This document shows, one piece after another, positions 5,690 to 8,897 of a DNA stretch of 8,897 bases (position 1 is the first letter of the stretch; every line of letters starts with the position of its first letter). A program made the translations under genes and the position numbers. The notes beneath the pieces were generated by a model. It had not been told where the DNA came from, ran no database searches, and saw nothing but the letters and a program-made list of their open reading frames with translations. The stretch is from GCA-965745 sp046704525 (GTDB taxonomy: Archaea; Thermoplasmatota; Thermoplasmata; Thermoplasmatales; Thermoplasmataceae). The stretch spans positions 1 through 8,897 of the forward strand of contig JBJKRS010000116.1 of assembly GCA_046704525.1 (NCBI GenBank). The letters run 5' to 3'.

Positions 5690-5735
5690 AAAAGGTTAAA
5701 AATGTATTCGCCATTTAAGGCAGCACTATCAGGTG
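5690..5735 (+). promoter_or_regulatory. Putative promoter and ribosome site of the ribosomal protein operon
   Basis: An A/T-rich stretch, GGTTAAAAATGTA (about 5694-5706), is the best TATA candidate. It predicts a start near 5727, just before AGGTG (5731-5735), which lies seven bases ahead of the uL11 ATG. A second A/T element, ATTTAAGG at 5713-5720, would give a leaderless transcript and is less consistent with the ribosome site. The same A/T block probably serves the divergent comB-like gene. Confidence 0.45.
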
Positions 5736-5742
5736 TTAAGAA

Positions 5743-6213
5743 ATGGCACAATCAGTAAGTACAATGGTCGAAGGGGGAAAGGCCACAACGGGCCCGCCCA
5801 TTGGTCCAGCACTTGGGCCTCTGGGGCTTAACCTTGGCCAGATTATCAAGGAGATAAATGAGAAAACCAAAGCCTTCGGCGGAATGCAGGTTCCTGTAAC
5901 TGTTACAGTGACAAACCCGGACACAAAGGAATATGAGATCAAGGTTGGAATTCCTCCAACATCAGCACTGCTCAAGAAGGAAGCAGGCGTTGAGAAGGGA
6001 GCGTCCGCAAGGAAGCAGGCAGTGGCCGGCAACATCAGCATCGAGAAGGTGAAGCAGGTCGCAGAGACCAAGAAAGATACAATGATGGCCTACGACATGA
6101 AGAACGCTGTTCTGGAGGTCATAGGCACCTGCGTGTCGCTTGGCCTCACCGTTGAAGGTAAGGACCCAAGGGAGATACAAACGTTAATTAAGAACGGTCA
6201 AATCGAGATTTAG
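5743..6213 (+). CDS. rpl11: Large-subunit ribosomal protein uL11
   Basis: uL11 binds the GTPase-associated region of 23S rRNA at the base of the P stalk and helps recruit elongation factors. The 156-residue protein has the family's proline-rich linker GPPIGPALGPLGLNLGQIIKEIN (17-39) and the N-terminal domain segment VPVTVTVTNPDTKEYEIKVGIPPTSALL (50-77). The C-terminal rRNA-binding domain includes KQVAETKKDTMMAYDMKNAVLEVIGTCVSLGLTVEG (104-139). Length is normal for archaea. The ATG has AGGTG seven bases upstream. It leads a four-gene operon, and 47 bases separate its stop from the uL1 start. Confidence 0.97.
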   Translation: MAQSVSTMVEGGKATTGPPIGPALGPLGLNLGQIIKEINEKTKAFGGMQVPVTVTVTNPDTKEYEIKVGIPPTSALLKKEAGVEKGASARKQAVAGNISIEKVKQVAETKKDTMMAYDMKNAVLEVIGTCVSLGLTVEGKDPREIQTLIKNGQIEI

Positions 6214-6237
6214 GCTGTAGGAGAGCATCTGCTCGAT
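6202..6237 (+). promoter_or_regulatory. Potential hairpin between uL11 and uL1 genes (candidate uL1 autoregulatory site)
   Basis: Two pairings are possible in the mRNA: GAGCA/TGCTC (6223-6234, tight loop) and a longer-range ATCGAG (6202-6207) with CTCGAT (6232-6237). Together they span the uL11 stop and end 13 bases before the uL1 ribosome site. In methanococci uL1 is known to repress its own operon by binding an mRNA mimic of its rRNA site. A match to that motif is not demonstrated here. Confidence 0.3.
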
Positions 6238-6260
6238 ATTACTACGGACTGGTGATTTGT

Positions 6261-6914
6261 TTGGCGAATAATGTTTCAGTCGCTGCAATTAAGGAAGCAA
6301 AGAAAGCTTCAAAAGACAGGAAATTCAAGGAAAGCCTTGAGTTGGCAGTCAACCTCAAGGATCTGGATCTAACGGATCCAAAGAACAGGTTGAACGAGGA
6401 GATAATGCTCCCCAAGGGAAGGGGAAGGCAGCACAGGGTTGCTGTTTTTGGAACAGAGGAAATGAAAGTCAAGGCAAAGGATTCTGCAGATTTGATATAC
6501 GGCCCTGAGGACCTTACAAAGTTTGCTGACGACAAGAAGGAATTCAAGAAGGTCGCTGAGGACATTGACTTCTTCATATCTGAGGCAACGCTTATGGCCA
6601 ACATCGGGAAATCACTGGGACAGGTTCTTGGCCCCAGAGCAAAGATGCCCAAGCCGCTACCTCCAGGACAGGATCCATCACCCCTTATAACAAACCTGAG
6701 GCAGACTGTCAAGGCGAGGACAAGGGACAAGAAGACCTTCCATGTGCCCATAGGAACAAAGGACATGAGCGACGAGGATCTCGCTGACAATGCGGATGCT
6801 GTTATATCAAGACTGGTTGGGAGACTCGAGAAGGGCTACAACAACATAGACTCAATATTTGTAAAGACCACAATGGGCAAGGCGATCAGGCTGAAGATGG
6901 AGGAATACAAATGA
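6261..6914 (+). CDS. rpl1: Large-subunit ribosomal protein uL1
   Basis: uL1 forms the mobile L1 stalk that contacts E-site tRNA, and in several archaea it also represses its own mRNA. The 217-residue product has the two-domain layout. Domain I is discontinuous (about 1-63 and 156-217) and carries rRNA-binding residues such as TMGKAIRL (204-211). Domain II (about 64-155) includes the signature GKSLGQVLGPRAKMPKP (117-133), with Ala where Gly is common. I prefer the TTG start at 6261 because GGTGAT (6251-6256) precedes it by four bases and the protein then begins MANNVSVAAIKEAKK. A GTG at 6252 would add three residues but has no ribosome site. The stop overlaps the uL10 start by four bases. Confidence 0.96.
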   Translation: MANNVSVAAIKEAKKASKDRKFKESLELAVNLKDLDLTDPKNRLNEEIMLPKGRGRQHRVAVFGTEEMKVKAKDSADLIYGPEDLTKFADDKKEFKKVAEDIDFFISEATLMANIGKSLGQVLGPRAKMPKPLPPGQDPSPLITNLRQTVKARTRDKKTFHVPIGTKDMSDEDLADNADAVISRLVGRLEKGYNNIDSIFVKTTMGKAIRLKMEEYK

Positions 6915-7891
6915 GCGAAAAGTACGAGCCGAAAGTTGCCCCCTGGAAAGTCAAACTGGTGGAGGAACTCAGAAAGGAGATCCAGGACAAGCCAGTGCTT
7001 GCAATAGTCAATATTCACGGGATAAGGAACCAGCAGCTCCAGAACATAAGAAGAGAGCTGAAGGGAAAAGCGGACCTCAAGATTGTGAGGAGGAGGCTTT
7101 TCCTTAACGCACTCAGCCAGGTCAAGAAGGACAACATAGAGTCCATGAGCGAACTGAGCAATGGGCAGATAGCAATCCTGACCTCGAGCGAGGATCCGAA
7201 ATCAATCTATGAAATGCTTTACAGGACCAGGCAGGACTCGCCCGCCAAGGGAGGGGAAATTGCTCCGCGTGACATAGTTGTGGAAGAGACTGTGACAGGC
7301 TTCCCTCCGGGACCCATGATAAGCGAATTCCAGAAGGTAGGTCTCAAGACTGCCATAGAGAAGGGAAAGATCGTGATCAAGGGCGAGACAATCATGGTCA
7401 GGGAAGGCGAGCCCATACCCAGAGACAAGGCAAAAATACTCGAGAAGCTCGACATCAAGCCCATAAACGTTGGCCTTGACATAATAGGAGCGCACAGTGA
7501 GGGACTCATCTTCACCAAGGAAGTCCTGTCTGTCAGGATCGAGGACATCATGACCGATATCGTCAAGGCATTCTCCGAAGCAAAGGGAGTTGCCATGGAA
7601 ACGATGTTCTTCGTGCCTGAGATACTTCAGGATGTGCTCTTCAAGGCCAAACTGCAGGCGGAGCATGTGGCCCTTGAGAGCGGCTACATGGATGAGAGCA
7701 ACATAGAGTTATTTATACTCAAAGCAATTAGGGAAGCCACTGCCCTTAACAGCGCCCTGGGCGGAGAGGAAGCCCCTCATGAGGAAGAATCGGCGCAGGG
7801 CGAAGAAGAAGATCAAGGCAAGGAGTCCAAGGAGGAAGACGAGAACGCTGACGAGAACATCTCTGCAGGACTTGGCTCCCTGTTTGGATAA
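6911..7891 (+). CDS. rplP0: Large-subunit ribosomal stalk protein uL10 (P0)
   Basis: uL10 anchors the P stalk to 23S rRNA and holds the L12 dimers. The 326-residue archaeal form shows the N-terminal rRNA-binding domain (about 1-105, with VAPWKVKLVEELRKEI and RRELKGKADLKIVRRRL) and the archaeal/eukaryotic insertion domain (about 106-185, with TGFPPGPMISEFQKVGLKT). A helical spine (about 205-283) carries the L12-dimer sites. It ends in a highly acidic hinge (286-315) and the tail AGLGSLFG. The tail resembles that of L12 (GLSSLFG), the motif that contacts translation factors. The ATG overlaps the uL1 stop by four bases, with GGAGG inside the uL1 coding end, so translation is probably coupled. 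The hinge is Glu/Asp-rich and lacks the Ala-rich stretch seen in the L12 neighbour. Confidence 0.97.
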   Translation: MSEKYEPKVAPWKVKLVEELRKEIQDKPVLAIVNIHGIRNQQLQNIRRELKGKADLKIVRRRLFLNALSQVKKDNIESMSELSNGQIAILTSSEDPKSIYEMLYRTRQDSPAKGGEIAPRDIVVEETVTGFPPGPMISEFQKVGLKTAIEKGKIVIKGETIMVREGEPIPRDKAKILEKLDIKPINVGLDIIGAHSEGLIFTKEVLSVRIEDIMTDIVKAFSEAKGVAMETMFFVPEILQDVLFKAKLQAEHVALESGYMDESNIELFILKAIREATALNSALGGEEAPHEEESAQGEEEDQGKESKEEDENADENISAGLGSLFG

Positions 7892-7910
7892 TTGAAGGAG
7901 GTATGTAGAT

Positions 7911-8228
7911 ATGGAATATGTGTACGGAGCTTTGCTGCTTCATTCAGCCGGCAAAGAGATAGACGAGGCGAACCTCAAGAAGGTTCTCGCAGAAGCTGGA
8001 GTTTCAACCGACGAGGCAAGACTCAAGACTCTTGTTTCAAGCCTCAAGGGAGTTAAGATCGAGGAGGTGCTCAAGAATGCAGCTTCCGCTGCAGTAGCAG
8101 CACCTGCCGCCCAGGCACCTGCCCCGGCTGAAAAGAAGGAGAAGAAGAAGGAAGAGAAAAAGGAAGAGAAGAAGGAAGAAGTCTCTGAAGAAGAGGCCAT
8201 GGAAGGTCTGAGCTCACTATTCGGATGA
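7911..8228 (+). CDS. rpl12: Ribosomal stalk protein L12 (archaeal P1)
   Basis: This 105-residue acidic protein dimerises on the uL10 spine and its flexible tail recruits aEF1A, aEF2 and other GTPase factors. The N-terminal dimerisation domain (1-about 58) starts MEYVYGALLLHSAGKEIDEANLKKVLAEAG. An Ala/Pro hinge (about 60-74) follows, then a Lys/Glu stretch (75-92) and the tail MEGLSSLFG. The start is firm: GGAGGT (7897-7902) lies eight bases ahead of the ATG, and 19 bases separate it from the uL10 stop. The hinge is encoded by a 52-base uninterrupted purine run (8130-8181), which is prone to slippage. Confidence 0.97.
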   Translation: MEYVYGALLLHSAGKEIDEANLKKVLAEAGVSTDEARLKTLVSSLKGVKIEEVLKNAASAAVAAPAAQAPAPAEKKEKKKEEKKEEKKEEVSEEEAMEGLSSLFG

Positions 8229-8231
8229 TCC

Positions 8232-8408
8232 ATGGATTTCTATCCTTTTTTCTGGGGAGTGTTCAAGTACATTCTCCCAGCATGTTTTTTCATCGTGGCT
8301 GTATGGGCTGATCCAAACCCATTACTGCTCATAATATCAATAATATGGATAATGTCGTCTATTGTCCTTTCAGCACTTTCCATGCAGACGAACAACAGGA
8401 AAGTCTAA
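8232..8408 (+). CDS. Hypothetical 58-residue membrane peptide behind the ribosomal operon
   Basis: This open frame begins MDFYPFFWGVFKYILPACFF and starts three bases after the L12 stop. It has two predicted membrane helices, about 7-25 and 31-50, separated by a short ADPNP turn. The end, MQTNNRKV, is polar and basic, giving a two-helix hairpin. TGATCC just before the ATG matches the anti-Shine-Dalgarno complement, but with no spacer. Codons (TTC, TAC, AAG, ATC, GTG) resemble those of the neighbours. Against it, two T6 runs (8246-8251, 8285-8290) inside it could end the operon transcript, and T-rich sequence tends to encode hydrophobic residues by chance. I do not recognise a family. Confidence 0.5.
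   Translation: MDFYPFFWGVFKYILPACFFIVAVWADPNPLLLIISIIWIMSSIVLSALSMQTNNRKV
8246..8290 (+). terminator. Two oligo-T runs, candidate terminators of the ribosomal operon
   Basis: Six consecutive T occur at 8246-8251 and again at 8285-8290, 18 and 57 bases after the L12 stop. Archaeal RNA polymerase terminates intrinsically at such non-template oligo-T runs without needing a hairpin. Both lie inside the small membrane ORF, so termination may be partial. No strong stem precedes either run. Confidence 0.45.
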
Positions 8409-8414
8409 AAATAA
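8406..8414 (-). terminator. Candidate oligo-T terminator of the peroxiredoxin gene
   Basis: On the minus strand TTATTTTTA begins about eight bases after the peroxiredoxin stop, with a run of five T (8411 to 8407). This is a typical position for archaeal intrinsic termination and lies exactly at the end of the convergent small ORF. Confidence 0.4.
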
Positions 8415-8421
8415 GGGTTGG

Positions 8422-8874
8422 TCAGAGACCAAGCTCTCGTATCTTTTTCAGCACCTCTGAGGCGTGCTCCTTTGGGCTTACCTTCGGGTAGACATGGGCA
8501 ATTTTTCCTTCCCTGTCAACTATATAAGTCACCCTCTTGGCTGATGAAGGGCCGAGGACGCCGTACTTGCTGGAGATTTCCTTGGAATTGTCCACGACAA
8601 GCGTAAAGTTGAGCTGGTACTTGTCAGCGAAGTTCTTGTGGGCTTTCTCTGAATCAACACTTATGCCGAAAACCTTGACTCCAGCCTTCTCGTACTCTTC
8701 ATAATTGTCCCTGAAGTTGCATGCCTCAGTGGTGCATCCAGGTGTGTTGTCTCTGGGATAGAAGTATACGACTCTCACCTTGCCGCTGTAGTCGCTGAGC
8801 TTAACCTTCTGACCCATCTGGTCCACCGACTCGAAGTCAGGGGCCACCGTTCCAGTTGCAAGTGGTTCAACCAT
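8422..8874 (-). CDS. bcp: Peroxiredoxin, Bcp/PrxQ type
   Basis: Bcp/PrxQ proteins are cytoplasmic thiol peroxidases that reduce hydrogen peroxide and organic peroxides using thioredoxin-like donors. The 150-residue product has the full fold: APDFESVDQMGQKVKLSDYSGK (11-32), YFYPRDNTPGCTTEAC (37-52) and FGISVDSEKAHKNFADKY (69-86). LVVDN (92-96) and RVTYIVDREGKI (114-125) follow. The peroxidatic Cys47 sits in TPGCTTEAC and the likely resolving Cys52 follows five residues later, the atypical two-cysteine arrangement. The ATG at 8874 is the furthest possible start, because an in-frame TGA lies just upstream. No clear ribosome site is visible, so the message may be leaderless; the promoter is outside the window. 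It is convergent with the ribosomal operon. Confidence 0.95.
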   Translation of the reverse strand: MVEPLATGTVAPDFESVDQMGQKVKLSDYSGKVRVVYFYPRDNTPGCTTEACNFRDNYEEYEKAGVKVFGISVDSEKAHKNFADKYQLNFTLVVDNSKEISSKYGVLGPSSAKRVTYIVDREGKIAHVYPKVSPKEHASEVLKKIRELGL

Positions 8875-8897
8875 GGAGATTCAGGCTGCCATTGTAT

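Noticed and set aside
5605..5751. N-terminal extension of the ComB-like protein by 49 residues, which would overlap the uL11 start
   Set aside because: The ATG at 5604 with GGTG five bases upstream gives the normal family N terminus; the extension covers the divergent promoter region.
6242..6790. 182-codon minus-strand frame antisense to uL1
   Set aside because: Its Ser/Leu/Phe-rich composition is typical of the antisense of Lys/Glu-rich coding sequence; uL1 is unambiguous on the other strand.
7202..7666. Two overlapping minus-strand frames antisense to uL10
   Set aside because: They are shadows of the uL10 coding sequence, with no ribosome site or motif support.

Overview
The window looks like a chromosomal segment from an archaeon, most likely a euryarchaeon of the Thermoplasmata. 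The evidence is archaeal-type mevalonate genes (HMG-CoA synthase, thiolase homologue, DUF35 zinc-ribbon protein), an archaeal P-stalk ribosomal operon (uL11, uL1, uL10/P0, L12/P1), an archaeal DUF373 membrane protein and an MptE-like pterin kinase. Arginine codons are dominated by AGG/AGA, promoters are TATA-box type, and Shine-Dalgarno sites are of the GGTG(A) type. The class assignment is by general resemblance only and was not tested by a search. No mobile element, CRISPR array, tRNA, rRNA or integrase is visible.

Layout. (1) 1-2401, minus strand: HMG-CoA synthase, then the thiolase homologue, then a DUF35 protein cut by the window edge. Overlapping or touching ends make this a compact operon. 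It matches the known archaeal thiolase/HMG-CoA synthase/DUF35 complex that starts isoprenoid lipid synthesis. The thiolase homologue has Ser where the nucleophilic Cys is expected and Tyr where the GHP histidine is expected. (2) 2402-2696: divergent promoter region, then a 71-residue winged-helix protein (2697-2912). (3) 2913-3138: promoter region with short direct repeats, then DUF373 (3139-4296), which overlaps an MptE-like kinase (4293-4964) by four bases. (4) 4951-5604, minus: a ComB-like 2-phosphosulfolactate phosphatase homologue, convergent with and overlapping mptE. Two perfect 15-nt inverted repeats lie at this junction. (5) 5743-8228, plus: uL11-uL1-uL10-L12, which build the L1 stalk and the factor-binding P stalk of the large ribosomal subunit. 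(6) 8232-8408, plus: a 58-codon open frame for a two-helix membrane peptide, three bases after the L12 stop and containing two T6 runs. (7) 8422-8874, minus: a Bcp/PrxQ peroxiredoxin.

Most of the window is core archaeal housekeeping. The points most worth checking are the apparently inactive thiolase inside an otherwise intact mevalonate operon, the small ORF behind the ribosomal operon, the twin inverted repeats at the mptE/comB junction, and the phased repeats at the DUF373 promoter.
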